Source: FLUQ01 sp031548325 (GTDB lineage: Bacteria; Desulfobacterota; Desulfovibrionia; Desulfovibrionales; Desulfovibrionaceae). From it: a stretch of 33,864 nucleotides of DNA. The translations under genes and the position numbers were made by a program. The stretch is from positions 1 to 33,864 of the forward strand of contig JAVBRE010000072.1 in the NCBI GenBank assembly GCA_031548325.1, in the 5' to 3' direction. Numbering within the stretch: position 1 is the first letter of the stretch; each line of letters begins with the position of its first letter. A model generated the notes under the pieces. The model was given only the letters and a program-made list of their open reading frames with translations, was not told where the DNA came from and did not search any database. Positions 7,933-16,100 of this stretch are shown piece by piece.

Positions 7933-9009
7933 TTACTCTTCGGCCGCGTCGTCGTCCTCGGAGGAAGACGAATGCGGAATTTTTTCCGGGTTCATGCCCA
8001 GGTGTTCGATGATTTTCTTTTCGATGGCCAGACGCAGGTCCGCGTTTTCATCCAGCAGGGCGCGCACGTTTTCTTTGCCCTGGCCCAGACGTTCACCGCC
8101 GAAGGCGAACCAGGACCCGCTCTTTTCGATGATGCCCGCTTCGGAACCGATATCAATGATTTCCCCGGTGCGGGATATGCCCGTGCCGTAGAGAATGTCG
8201 AACAGGGCTTCGCGAAAGGGCGGGGCCACCTTGTGTTTGACCACTTTGACTCTGGTGCGGTTGCCGAAACTTTCATCCTTGTCCTTCAGGGTCTGGATGC
8301 GGCGGATATCCATGCGCACCGAAGCGTAAAACTTGAGGGCATGTCCGCCGGTGGTGGTTTCGGGGTTGCCGTAGCCCCCGGCCATGCCGCCGATTTTCAT
8401 GCGTATCTGGTTGATGAAAATTACGGCCGTACGCGATTTGTGAATGGTGCCGGTCAGCTTGCGCAGGGCGTGGGACATAAGGCGGGCCTGGCCGCCGACC
8501 TGGGTTTCTCCCATGCTGCCTTCCAGTTCCGCCTGGGGGATGAGGGCGGCCACGGAGTCGATGACCACCAGGTCCACGGCGGCGGAACGAACCAGCATGT
8601 CCGCGATTTCAAGAGCCTGCTCGCCGTAGTCGGGCTGAGAGATGAGCAATTCGTCCGTCTTGACTCCCAGGCGCTTGGCATAGGCCACGTCCAGGGCGTG
8701 CTCTGCGTCGATGAAGGCGCAGGTTCCGCCCAGCTTCTGGGCTTCGGCGATGACGTGCAGGGCCAGTGTGGTTTTGCCCGACGATTCCGGCCCGTAGATT
8801 TCGCAAACCCGGCCGCGGGGCAGGCCGCCCACGCCGAGGGCAAGGTCGAGCCCGATGGAACCGGTGGGAATGACCGGTATGGCCACATGGGCGTCGTCGG
8901 ACAGTTTCATGATCGAACCTTGTCCGTATTTGCGCTCGATGGTGGCAAGGGCGGTGTTCAGCGCTTCAAGGCGCATGTCCTCCGGGGTGAGGGCGGGTTT
9001 TTTGGCCAT
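7933..9009 (-). CDS. recA: Recombinase RecA
   Basis: RecA forms filaments on single-stranded DNA, catalyses strand exchange and stimulates LexA self-cleavage. The 358-residue protein has the Walker A motif GPESSGKTT at about residues 71-79, the Walker B-type strand LVVIDSVAAL, the loop 2 and signature region INQIRMKIG...GNPETTTGGHALKFYAS, and a strongly acidic tail (SSSEDDDAAEE) typical of bacterial RecA. The start ATG is preceded by GGAGACCCCC. I see no clear LexA box in the 85 bases upstream, which end at queC. Confidence 0.98.
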   Translation of the reverse strand: MAKKPALTPEDMRLEALNTALATIERKYGQGSIMKLSDDAHVAIPVIPTGSIGLDLALGVGGLPRGRVCEIYGPESSGKTTLALHVIAEAQKLGGTCAFIDAEHALDVAYAKRLGVKTDELLISQPDYGEQALEIADMLVRSAAVDLVVIDSVAALIPQAELEGSMGETQVGGQARLMSHALRKLTGTIHKSRTAVIFINQIRMKIGGMAGGYGNPETTTGGHALKFYASVRMDIRRIQTLKDKDESFGNRTRVKVVKHKVAPPFREALFDILYGTGISRTGEIIDIGSEAGIIEKSGSWFAFGGERLGQGKENVRALLDENADLRLAIEKKIIEHLGMNPEKIPHSSSSEDDDAAEE

Positions 9010-9094
9010 GGGGGTCTCCGCGAAAAGAGGTTGTCGCCTGTCAGCGGCGCAGCCTATTTACATAGCAGAAGAGGGGCCGGGCGGCAATGGCGGC

Positions 9095-9772
9095 TCAGGT
9101 CTTGTACGAAACGGGATCTTTCGCGCCGTTCTCGGCAAAGGCCGCCAGGCGTTCGCGGCAGGTGCCGCATTTACCGCAACTGAGCTCTTCCGCGCCGTAG
9201 CAACTGCGGGTCAGGTGCAGCGGCGCGGCAAGCGCGAGGCCCATGCGCACCAGGTCGCTTTTTGTGAGCCGGGAAAAGGGCGTGAGCACCCGCACCTTGC
9301 TTTCGGTGCTTTGTTCCACCACGGCTTGCAGGGCCGCGTTGAACGCCGGGCGGCAGTCGGGGTACAGATGGTGGTCGCCGCTGTGGGTGGCCAGCGCCAC
9401 TGCCGCTATGCCGCTGCTCTCGGCAATGGCCGCCATGACCGAGCCGAAGATCAGGTTGCGGCCGGGGACGGCGGTCTGGTTCATGGACGGACGGTCATAG
9501 GCGTTTTGCGGTATGTCGCGGGGGTCCGAAGAGAGTAGCGCGCTCTGCACGTGCGCAAATGCGGCGGAAAGGTCGACGGCCGCAAGGCGCACGCCGAAAT
9601 GGGCGGCCACGGCGAGGGCGGCCTGCTTTTCCCGGAGGTTGTGCTTCGAGCCGTATTCAAAAAAGACCGGAGCCACGGCGCCGGCTCCGTGGCGGGCGAT
9701 GAGGTTCGCGCAGAGTACGGTGCTGTCCAGGCCGCCGCTGAGGCTGACCAGAAAAAGAGGCGCTTTTGCCAT
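9095..9772 (-). CDS. queC: 7-cyano-7-deazaguanine (preQ0) synthase QueC
   Basis: QueC converts 7-carboxy-7-deazaguanine to preQ0 with ATP and ammonia, a step of queuosine synthesis for tRNA wobble positions. The 225-residue protein begins with the PP-loop motif SLSGGLDST (residues 9-17) and ends with the zinc-binding cysteines CYGAEELSCGKCGTC, both diagnostic. Further family motifs are VPGRN and HSGDHHLYPDCRP. The ATG has AGGGAC five bases upstream. No other queuosine gene is next to it; it stands alone between the F1 operon and recA, separated from the F1 operon by a block of hairpins. Confidence 0.95.
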   Translation of the reverse strand: MAKAPLFLVSLSGGLDSTVLCANLIARHGAGAVAPVFFEYGSKHNLREKQAALAVAAHFGVRLAAVDLSAAFAHVQSALLSSDPRDIPQNAYDRPSMNQTAVPGRNLIFGSVMAAIAESSGIAAVALATHSGDHHLYPDCRPAFNAALQAVVEQSTESKVRVLTPFSRLTKSDLVRMGLALAAPLHLTRSCYGAEELSCGKCGTCRERLAAFAENGAKDPVSYKT

Positions 9773-9793
9773 ATGCCGTCCCTGGCGAAAAAA

Positions 9794-9972
9794 GAGAAAG
9801 CCCCTTCGGGCTTTCTCGGATTGATGACAAACCCGCCTTCGGCAGGGTTTGCAGAGGCACGCTCGCTTCGGCGTTTAACGGCGACAATGAATGCCGCCTG
9901 CGCCTGCGCGGCGGACTGTTGACAAAGCGGACTTTGTCAACAGCCAGAGAAAGCCCCTTCGGGCTTTCTCTG
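9794..9972. repeat. Cluster of four hairpins with a duplicated terminator stem
   Basis: The spacer between atpC and queC holds GAGAAAGCCC/GGGCTTTCTC with loop CTTC at 9794-9817 and the same hairpin, extended to 12 bp, at 9945-9972. Between them are CAAACCCGCC/GGCAGGGTTTG (9828-9851, one bulge) and CTGTTGACAAAG/CTTTGTCAACAG (9916-9943, perfect 12 bp, loop CGGA). The copy nearest atpC is probably its terminator; the copy nearest queC lies in the queC leader. No gene is evident in the 230 bases. Confidence 0.7.
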
Positions 9973-10002
9973 GGTACGTGTATTCCTTTGCGGGGTCAAG
10001 AA

Positions 10003-10410
10003 TCAGATATGCCGTCTGGCTTCCAGCCGGTTAATGGCCCGGCGCAGGGACGCTTCCGCCCGGACGACGTTGACGTTATGCTCCTGCTTGGCGCGGGCCA
10101 GACGCTCCTCGGCGCGTTTCAGCGCGGCCTGGGCCCTGCCGACATCCACATCCTCGGCCCTTTCGCCGGCATCGACCAGCACCTGCACCCTGTTGTCCGC
10201 AACTTCGGCAAAACCGCCGGAGATGCAGGCATACCAGGTCTTGTCGTCCTTGATGTAATGCATGCAGCCGATCGTCAACGCCGCGAAAAAAGGAATGTGC
10301 CCCGGCAGCACGCCGAATTCGCCCTCAAAACCGGTCAGGGACACGTAGTCCACTTCCTCGCTGAGCACGATTTTGTCGGGAGTCACTATTTCCAGCTGGA
10401 GCCGTTCCAT
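10003..10410 (-). CDS. atpC: F1Fo ATP synthase epsilon subunit
   Basis: Epsilon is part of the central stalk and inhibits ATP hydrolysis. The 135-residue protein has the N-terminal beta barrel (LEIVTPDKIVLSEEVDYVSL, GEFGVLPGHIPFFAALTIG) and a C-terminal helical hairpin (RAQAALKRAEERLA). It is the last gene of the F1 operon, 11 bases after the atpD stop, with TAGGAG as ribosome site. A terminator-like hairpin (9945-9972) follows 30 bases after its stop. Confidence 0.96.
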   Translation of the reverse strand: MERLQLEIVTPDKIVLSEEVDYVSLTGFEGEFGVLPGHIPFFAALTIGCMHYIKDDKTWYACISGGFAEVADNRVQVLVDAGERAEDVDVGRAQAALKRAEERLARAKQEHNVNVVRAEASLRRAINRLEARRHI

Positions 10411-10421
10411 GCGTCGCGCTC

Positions 10422-11837
10422 CTATGCCGTGCCCTGGCGTTTCTTCTGCTTTTCAAGGGCCATGTCGATGCCGCCGACCATGTAGAAGTCGTCCTCGGAC
10501 AACTCGTCATAGGCGCCTTCAAGAATGCCCTTGAAGCCCTTGATGGTGTCTTCAAGCTTGACGTACTGGCCGGGAGAGCCGGTAAAAACTTCAGCCACGT
10601 GGAAAGGCTGCGAAAGAAAACGCTGGATGCGCCGTGCCCGGGCCACCACGACCTTGTCTTCGTCGGACAATTCGTCCATGCCCAGAATGGCGATGATGTC
10701 CTGCAGGTCTTTGTATTTTTGCAGCACTTTCTGCACGGACCGGGCCACCTGGTAGTGCTCTTCGCCGACCACCAAAGGGTCGAGAATGCGCGAGGTGGAG
10801 TCGAGCGGGTCCACGGCGGGGTAAATGCCCAGTTCGGAAATGGCGCGCGAAAGCACCAGCGTGCCGTCCAGGTGCGAAAAGGTGGTGGCCGGCGCGGGGT
10901 CGGTCAGGTCGTCGGCGGGCACGTAAATGGCCTGCACCGAGGTGATGGAACCTTTGGTGGTTGAGGTGATGCGTTCTTGCAAAGACCCCAGGTCCGTGCC
11001 CAGGGTGGGTTGGTAGCCCACGGCCGAGGGCATGCGGCCGAGCAGGGCGGACACTTCGGAACCCGCCTGCGTGAAGCGAAAGATGTTGTCGATAAACAGC
11101 AGCACGTCCTGGCCTTCTTCGTCGCGAAAGTATTCCGCGCAGGTCAGACCGGTCAGGGCCACTCTGGCGCGGGCTCCCGGAGGTTCGTTCATCTGGCCGT
11201 ACACCAGGGCGGCTTTTTCCAGAATGCCCGCTTCTTTAAATTCGTTGTACAGGTCGTTGCCTTCGCGGGTGCGCTCGCCGACTCCGGCAAAGACCGAAAG
11301 GCCGCCGTGCTGTTTGGCGATGTTGTTGATCATCTCCATCAGGATGACGGTCTTGCCGACCCCCGCGCCGCCGAAAAGGCCCATCTTGCCGCCCTTGGGG
11401 AAGGGGATCAGAAGGTCCACGACCTTGATGCCCGTTTCCAGGAGTTCCACCGAGGTGTTCTGTTCGGCAAACGAGGGCGCGGGACGGTGAATGGGCAGGT
11501 AGGAATCGGTCTCAATGGGACCCATTTCGTCCACGGGGCGGCCCACCACGTTGATGATGCGGCCGAGCGAAGCCTTGCCCACGGGAGCCATTATGGGCTT
11601 GCCCGTGTCAAGCACGTCCATGCCGCGCACCAGGCCTTCCGTCGCGTCCATGGCGATGGTGCGCACCACGTTGTCGCCCAGGTGCTGGGCGACTTCACAA
11701 ACAAGTTCGGGCGCGTTGGCGTTGTTGGGGTTTTTGATTTCCAGCGCGGTCAGAATGTTCGGCAGCTTGCCGCCGGCGAATTCAACGTCCACAACGGCGC
11801 CGATAACCTGCACTATTTTACCGATGTTTGCACTCAT
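10422..11837 (-). CDS. atpD: F1Fo ATP synthase beta subunit
   Basis: Beta carries the catalytic nucleotide site of F1. The 471-residue protein shows the P-loop GGAGVGKTV, the sequence GERTREGNDLY, and the signature PAVDPLDSTSR. The ribosome site GAGGGAG precedes the ATG. It lies 15 bases after atpG and 11 bases before atpC in one transcript. Confidence 0.98.
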   Translation of the reverse strand: MSANIGKIVQVIGAVVDVEFAGGKLPNILTALEIKNPNNANAPELVCEVAQHLGDNVVRTIAMDATEGLVRGMDVLDTGKPIMAPVGKASLGRIINVVGRPVDEMGPIETDSYLPIHRPAPSFAEQNTSVELLETGIKVVDLLIPFPKGGKMGLFGGAGVGKTVILMEMINNIAKQHGGLSVFAGVGERTREGNDLYNEFKEAGILEKAALVYGQMNEPPGARARVALTGLTCAEYFRDEEGQDVLLFIDNIFRFTQAGSEVSALLGRMPSAVGYQPTLGTDLGSLQERITSTTKGSITSVQAIYVPADDLTDPAPATTFSHLDGTLVLSRAISELGIYPAVDPLDSTSRILDPLVVGEEHYQVARSVQKVLQKYKDLQDIIAILGMDELSDEDKVVVARARRIQRFLSQPFHVAEVFTGSPGQYVKLEDTIKGFKGILEGAYDELSEDDFYMVGGIDMALEKQKKRQGTA

Positions 11838-11852
11838 GTACGCTCCCTCTCA

Positions 11853-12728
11853 TTATCCTTTGAGCGCCTCAGCGCCGCCCACGATGTCGATAAGGTCTCT
11901 GGTGATGGCGGCTTGCCGCGTTTTGTTGAACAACCGGGTCAGGGATTTGATCAGATCGTCGCAGTTGCGGGTGGCGTTGTCCATGGCCGCCATTCGCGCC
12001 GCGTTCTCGCTGGTGGATGTGTCCAGAAGTCCCCGGTACAGTTGGGCTGTTACCACGCGCGGCAAAAGCGCCTGCATGAGGGTGTCGCCCGAAGGCTCGT
12101 AGACATATTCCTTGCTTTTTCCGGGGTCTTCGGGGGCGTGTTCCGCCGGGCGGACCGGCAGCAGCGGCCGCACGGCCGGCGTCTGGCGCAGCAGACTGAA
12201 AAATTCGCCGAAAACCAGCACGGCTTCGTCAATTTCCTGCTTCAGGTAGGCGTCGATAAGGTCGAAGCCCAACCGGTCGGCAACCTGAAAATCAAGCACT
12301 CCCATATGCCCCGCCAGATCGCGGGCAATGGCGTACCCGGCCTTGCGCACGGCGTCGCGGCCCTTTCTGCCCGCGCAATAAAAGACGACCTCAATGCCCG
12401 CGGCTTTTTTCTCTCTGGCGATTTTCAGCGCGGCGCCTATCAGGCCGGCGTTGAAGCCGCCGCAAAGTCCGCGATCGGAAGTGGCCAGCACGATGCCGAC
12501 TGTCCGCACGGTTTCGCGGGGGGTCAGCAGCGGGTGGCTCAACTCCTGCTCGCCCCCGGCGATGTTGTACAGCATGGCCCGGAAACGGTCGGCAAAAATG
12601 CGGAATTTTTCCATGCGGCTCTGGGCGCCGCGCAGCTTGGCCGAGGCCACCATGTTCATGGCCTTGGTTATCTGCTTGGTCTTGCCGACCCCGGATATTT
12701 TTACCCTGACGTCTTTCAGTGACGGCAT
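11853..12728 (-). CDS. atpG: F1Fo ATP synthase gamma subunit
   Basis: Gamma is the rotor shaft in F1. The 291-residue protein has the two long terminal helices expected: an N-terminal one with KISGVGKTKQITKAMNMVA and a C-terminal one with RMAAMDNATRNCDDLI and NKTRQAAITRDLIDIVGGAE. SDRGLCGGFN in the middle is the family signature. GGAGG precedes the start, and it lies between atpA and atpD as usual. Confidence 0.97.
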   Translation of the reverse strand: MPSLKDVRVKISGVGKTKQITKAMNMVASAKLRGAQSRMEKFRIFADRFRAMLYNIAGGEQELSHPLLTPRETVRTVGIVLATSDRGLCGGFNAGLIGAALKIAREKKAAGIEVVFYCAGRKGRDAVRKAGYAIARDLAGHMGVLDFQVADRLGFDLIDAYLKQEIDEAVLVFGEFFSLLRQTPAVRPLLPVRPAEHAPEDPGKSKEYVYEPSGDTLMQALLPRVVTAQLYRGLLDTSTSENAARMAAMDNATRNCDDLIKSLTRLFNKTRQAAITRDLIDIVGGAEALKG

Positions 12729-12744
12729 GCGCTACCTCCGGCGC

Positions 12745-14250
12745 TCAGGCGCTGAATCCCTTTTTGAACGCCTCGATGGCGGAGCGCAGCTTTTCTTCCA
12801 GATCCTTGTCCAGCTGCTTTTGAGTCCTGATGGCCTCAAGCACGCCGCCTTCGGTCTTCAGGTATTCCAGAAGTTCCGCTTCAAAGCGGGAGACCGCCGC
12901 AACCGGAATGTCATCCAGATAGCCTCTGGTGGCGGCGAAGATGGAGGCCACCTGCTGGTCAGCGGGCAGCGGATTGTACTGGGGCTGTTTCAGAAGTTCG
13001 GTCAGGCGCGCCCCGCGTTCCAGCTTTTGCAAAGTGGCCTTGTCCAGGTCCGAGCCGAACTGGGCGAAAGCCGCCAGTTCGCGGTACTGGGCAAGATCAA
13101 GGCGCAAAGACCCGGCCACCTGTTTCATGGCCTTGATCTGGGCCGCGCCGCCCACGCGGGAAACGGACAGGCCCACGTTGATGGCGGGCCGCACCCCGGC
13201 GTTGAACAGGTTTGATTCAAGATACACCTGCCCGTCGGTGATGGAGATCACGTTGGTGGGGATGTACGCGGACACGTCGCCGGCCTGGGTTTCAATGACC
13301 GGCAGCGCCGTCAGCGAACCCGCGCCCAGCTCGTCGGACAGTTTGGCCGCGCGTTCCAGCAGGCGCGAATGCAGATAGAACACGTCGCCGGGAAAAGCTT
13401 CGCGCCCGGGCGGGCGGCGGAGCAGCAGCGACATCTGGCGGTAGGCCGTGGCCTGCTTGGACAGGTCGTCGTAGATGATCAGCGCGTGTTTGCCGGAATC
13501 GCGGTAGTATTCGGCCATGGTGCAGCCGGAATAGGGCGCGATGTACTGCAAGGGCGCGGGGTCCGAGGCCGTGGCCGAAATAATGGTCGTATATTCCATG
13601 GCCCCGTGCTTGCGCAAGGTGTCGGCCACCAAAGCCACAGTGGAGCGTTTTTGTCCGATGGCAACATAAAAGCAGTGAATGCCGGTGTCTTTCTGGGCCA
13701 GAATGGCGTCAATGCAGACGGCCGTCTTGCCGGTCTGGCGGTCGCCGATGATCAGTTCGCGCTGGCCCCGGCCGATGGGGGTCCTGGCGTCGATGGCTTT
13801 CAGGCCCGTGGGCATGGGTTCGTGCACGGACTTTCTGGCGATGATGCCGGGAGCTTTCAGTTCGACGGGGCGGGTTTCTTTGCTCTCGACCGGGCCAAGG
13901 CCGTCGATGGGCTGACCCAGCGGGTTGAGCACGCGGCCCATGACCGCGTCGCCCACGGGCACGGAAAAGATGCTGCCCGTGCGTTTGACCGGGTCGCCTT
14001 CCTTCACGCCGGTGTCGTCGCCAAGCAGCGCGACGCCCACGTTGTCTTCTTCCAGGTTGAGGACCATGCCCATGAGAGCGCCGGGAAATTCGAGCAGTTC
14101 CATGGACATGGCGTTTTGCACGCCGTGAACGCGGGCGATGCCGTCGCCGACATAGAGCACTGTGCCGGTTTCGGTCATTTCAACGCGCTGCTCGTAATTC
14201 TCGATTTGTTCTTCAATAATTTTGCTGATTTCTTCGGCTTTGATCTGCAT
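12745..14250 (-). CDS. atpA: F1Fo ATP synthase alpha subunit
   Basis: Alpha holds the regulatory, non-catalytic nucleotide sites. The P-loop is GDRQTGKTA, and the family signature PAINVGLSVSRVGG is present. I chose ATG 14250 (501 residues, MQIKAEEISKI), which matches the usual length and N-terminus; a GTG at 14262 would add four residues and overlap the atpH stop. An AGGA ribosome site lies only two bases before the chosen ATG, so both starts remain possible. It overlaps or nearly abuts atpH upstream and precedes atpG. Confidence 0.96.
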   Translation of the reverse strand: MQIKAEEISKIIEEQIENYEQRVEMTETGTVLYVGDGIARVHGVQNAMSMELLEFPGALMGMVLNLEEDNVGVALLGDDTGVKEGDPVKRTGSIFSVPVGDAVMGRVLNPLGQPIDGLGPVESKETRPVELKAPGIIARKSVHEPMPTGLKAIDARTPIGRGQRELIIGDRQTGKTAVCIDAILAQKDTGIHCFYVAIGQKRSTVALVADTLRKHGAMEYTTIISATASDPAPLQYIAPYSGCTMAEYYRDSGKHALIIYDDLSKQATAYRQMSLLLRRPPGREAFPGDVFYLHSRLLERAAKLSDELGAGSLTALPVIETQAGDVSAYIPTNVISITDGQVYLESNLFNAGVRPAINVGLSVSRVGGAAQIKAMKQVAGSLRLDLAQYRELAAFAQFGSDLDKATLQKLERGARLTELLKQPQYNPLPADQQVASIFAATRGYLDDIPVAAVSRFEAELLEYLKTEGGVLEAIRTQKQLDKDLEEKLRSAIEAFKKGFSA

Positions 14251-14254
14251 GGTC

Positions 14255-14806
14255 CTATTCACCCCGCTTAATGGTGTCGTGAAGGAGCGAAAGCTGCGCT
14301 CTTAAGCTGGCATCGAAAACTTTGTCGCCGATGGTCAGCACCATGCCGCCCAGCACCGCTTCGTCCACCGTGTAGGCAAGCGCCAGGCTGCGTCCGGCTT
14401 TTTTTTCAAGCTTTTGCTGAATCGCGTCGCGTTTTGCCGCGTCCAGAGGAACGGCCGTCACCAGTTCGCCCCGCGCAATGCCTTTTTCCGCGTCAGCCAG
14501 GGCCTGGTATTCGACGGCAATGCCCCGCAGGAATTCCAGGCGGCCCTTGTCGGCCAGAAGGTATGCAAAATTGAGCACTGTCGCGCCGATTTTCAGCTTT
14601 TTCGCCAGTGCCGCCAGCACGCCCCGTTTTTCTTCGGGACTGAAAACCGGGTCGCGGAAAAGCCGGGAAAGAGCGGAGGAAGCATCGGCCAGATCCGCCA
14701 GGGCGGTCAGGTCGGCGCCGTAGCGGTCCAGTTCCTTGGGGCCTTTTTTTCTGCCCAGGTCGAAAAGGGCGCGCGCATAGCGCCGCGCCGCGATGCCGCC
14801 GGTCAT
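14255..14806 (-). CDS. atpH: F1Fo ATP synthase delta subunit
   Basis: Delta (OSCP) joins F1 to the peripheral stalk. The 183-residue protein starts ARRYARALFDLGRKKG, typical of the N-terminal helical domain, and ends with the conserved GGMVLTIGDKVFDASLRAQLSLL. Its start overlaps the atpF stop (ATGA), which indicates translational coupling. Confidence 0.96.
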   Translation of the reverse strand: MTGGIAARRYARALFDLGRKKGPKELDRYGADLTALADLADASSALSRLFRDPVFSPEEKRGVLAALAKKLKIGATVLNFAYLLADKGRLEFLRGIAVEYQALADAEKGIARGELVTAVPLDAAKRDAIQQKLEKKAGRSLALAYTVDEAVLGGMVLTIGDKVFDASLRAQLSLLHDTIKRGE

Positions 14807-15363
14807 TGCAGCACCACCTTGGTTATGGAAGCGTTGATGAGTTTTTCATGGTCCTTGGCCGTCAGCGACGAAGAAAGAGCGTCGCGGGCCGCTTTGGCCA
14901 GCTCGTCCGCCAGTTCGGCGCGCATGGCGCCCACGGCCTGGTCGATTTCGTTCTGGGCCGTCTTTCTGGCCTGGGCGCTTATCTGGGCTGCCGTCGTTTC
15001 GGCCTTGGCGATGATTTCTGCCGCAACCGCCTCGCCCCTGGCCCGGTATTCGGCCAGAATGGCCGAGCGTTCCTGTTCCAGGCCGGCGATGCGTTTTTCA
15101 ACGGCCGCGAGGTTCGTCCGCGCTTTTTCCTTGCGGGCCTCAAGGTCGTTCAGCTCGTTTTCGATGCCGCTTTTGCGGCCGGTGAAGAAAGCGGCGATTT
15201 TTTTGCCGGCCAGAAACCAGAGCACGCCGAGAACCAGCGCGATGTTCAGAACGCGCCAGCCCAGATCGGGCCAGTTGGTGGCGTGGGCCTCGGCCGCGCA
15301 GGCGGCCGAGGCGGAAAGGAGCACGAAATGAAGGCTTAGAAATAGCAATCGGGCCTGCCGCAT
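14803..15363 (-). CDS. atpF: F1Fo ATP synthase b subunit
   Basis: Subunit b forms the peripheral stalk. The 186-residue protein has a cleavable-looking N-terminal hydrophobic segment (LLFLSLHFVLLSASAACA), then the true membrane helix (RVLNIALVLGVLWFLAGKKI), then a long charged coiled coil rich in Ala, Glu, Lys and Arg. The first hydrophobic stretch looks like a signal peptide ending ACAAEA, as in b subunits of several deltaproteobacteria. AGGAGGGG precedes the start. It is 8 bases downstream of the b' gene. Confidence 0.93.
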   Translation of the reverse strand: MRQARLLFLSLHFVLLSASAACAAEAHATNWPDLGWRVLNIALVLGVLWFLAGKKIAAFFTGRKSGIENELNDLEARKEKARTNLAAVEKRIAGLEQERSAILAEYRARGEAVAAEIIAKAETTAAQISAQARKTAQNEIDQAVGAMRAELADELAKAARDALSSSLTAKDHEKLINASITKVVLQ

Positions 15364-15371
15364 GTCCCCTC

Positions 15372-15809
15372 CTATGCCGCGGACGGTTTCTTTTTGCCGA
15401 GAAGCTTTGCCGCGGCAAGGGCGGCAAGGGCGGGGATGCGCCCGCGCAGGGCGGCCGTCGCCTCGCTTACTGCGGCGCGCGTCTGTTCGCGCGAGGCGGC
15501 GAGATATTCTTGGGCTTCCTGCTGGGCCGCGTGCAGCAGGTCTTCCTGCCTGGCGGCGGCCCCGGCTTTTTGTTCGTCGCGGGCTTTGGCGGCTTCTTCT
15601 CTGGCTTTCGCCAGCGCAGCTTCATACTGTTCCAGCTTTTTCGCGGCGCCGGAAGTGAAGGATTCGGCGTCGGAAAGCAGTCCCGCGGCCAGATCGCGCC
15701 GCTTCTTCACAATATCGCGGATGGGGCGGATCAGCAGATAGTTAAGCACCACCAGGGTGATGATAAAGTTGACGAACTGAAAAAGTATTGTGATATCAAT
15801 ATCAATCAT
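15372..15809 (-). CDS. atpF': F1Fo ATP synthase b' (second b-type) subunit
   Basis: The 145-residue protein has one N-terminal membrane helix (FQFVNFIITLVVLNYLLIRP) and a charged coiled-coil remainder (KKRRDLAAGLLSDAESF and following), like the b' subunit that pairs with b in the stalk. It is the first gene of the F1 operon; no a or c subunit gene is adjacent. In Desulfovibrio the a and c genes are known to lie elsewhere. The ribosome site is weak. Confidence 0.92.
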   Translation of the reverse strand: MIDIDITILFQFVNFIITLVVLNYLLIRPIRDIVKKRRDLAAGLLSDAESFTSGAAKKLEQYEAALAKAREEAAKARDEQKAGAAARQEDLLHAAQQEAQEYLAASREQTRAAVSEATAALRGRIPALAALAAAKLLGKKKPSAA

Positions 15810-15925
15810 TGGACAGGCCGCCGGTTGCGAGATGGATCAAACAACCTGAGTAGTCTAGCGTATTGAGAAAATCGTGTCAAAGCTTCATGAAAGGAATATC
15901 TCCGGAAGGGCGGAACCACGCTTTT

Positions 15926-16047
15926 GGAGCATTTTAACTTTGAAATTATACAATCGAAGTCTCGTAACTGCACAAAATTAAGCACATAACAATGCTAAAT
16001 TACAAAGATAAACGACACGCTTCGCGGGCATCCGCTTCGCGTCTGCC
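15926..16047. repeat. Dispersed intergenic repeat, copy A
   Basis: This shares with 23541-23665 the block AGCATTTTAACTTTGAA near its left end and, about 60 bases further on, TAAATTACAA followed by GATAAACGACACGCTTCGCG and GGC.TCCGCT..GCGTC.GCC. In both places it lies left of a terminator hairpin at the 3' end of a minus-strand gene. The A/T-rich middle is not conserved. Confidence 0.65.
15945..15973 (-). promoter_or_regulatory. Possible promoter of the F1 ATP synthase operon
   Basis: On the minus strand a perfect TATAAT lies at 15945-15950, about 135 bases before atpF'. The -35 match is poor (GTGCAG at 17 bases, or TTGTGC at 19 bases spacing). The rest of the 291-base gap to emrB holds the repeat and hairpin listed separately. 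Confidence 0.4.
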
Positions 16048-16072
16048 GAGCAATTTCAAAGAGAAATTGCTC
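16048..16072 (-). terminator. emrB terminator hairpin
   Basis: GAGCAATTTC at 16048-16057 pairs perfectly with GAAATTGCTC at 16063-16072 (loop of 5), 29 bases after the emrB stop. Similar GAGCA... hairpins follow the genes ending at 23704 and 27880. Confidence 0.65.
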
Positions 16073-16100
16073 TAGCCCTGCCGAAAACGGGGAGAGGGCA

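Noticed and set aside
5047..9183. A 1378-codon open frame on the plus strand opposite alaS and recA
   Set aside because: It is antisense to two certain genes, is rich in Gly, His and Ala as expected for a GC-rich shadow frame, and has no ribosome site or recognisable domain.
9794..9972. CRISPR array
   Set aside because: Only two copies of one hairpin, with other hairpins between; no regular repeat-spacer pattern and no cas genes.
9773..10002. preQ1-type riboswitch before queC
   Set aside because: Hairpins are present but the conserved A-rich tail and pseudoknot were not recognised; they look like terminators.
10977..12722. Long plus-strand frame opposite atpD and atpG
   Set aside because: It is a shadow of two certain genes; no protein-like motifs.
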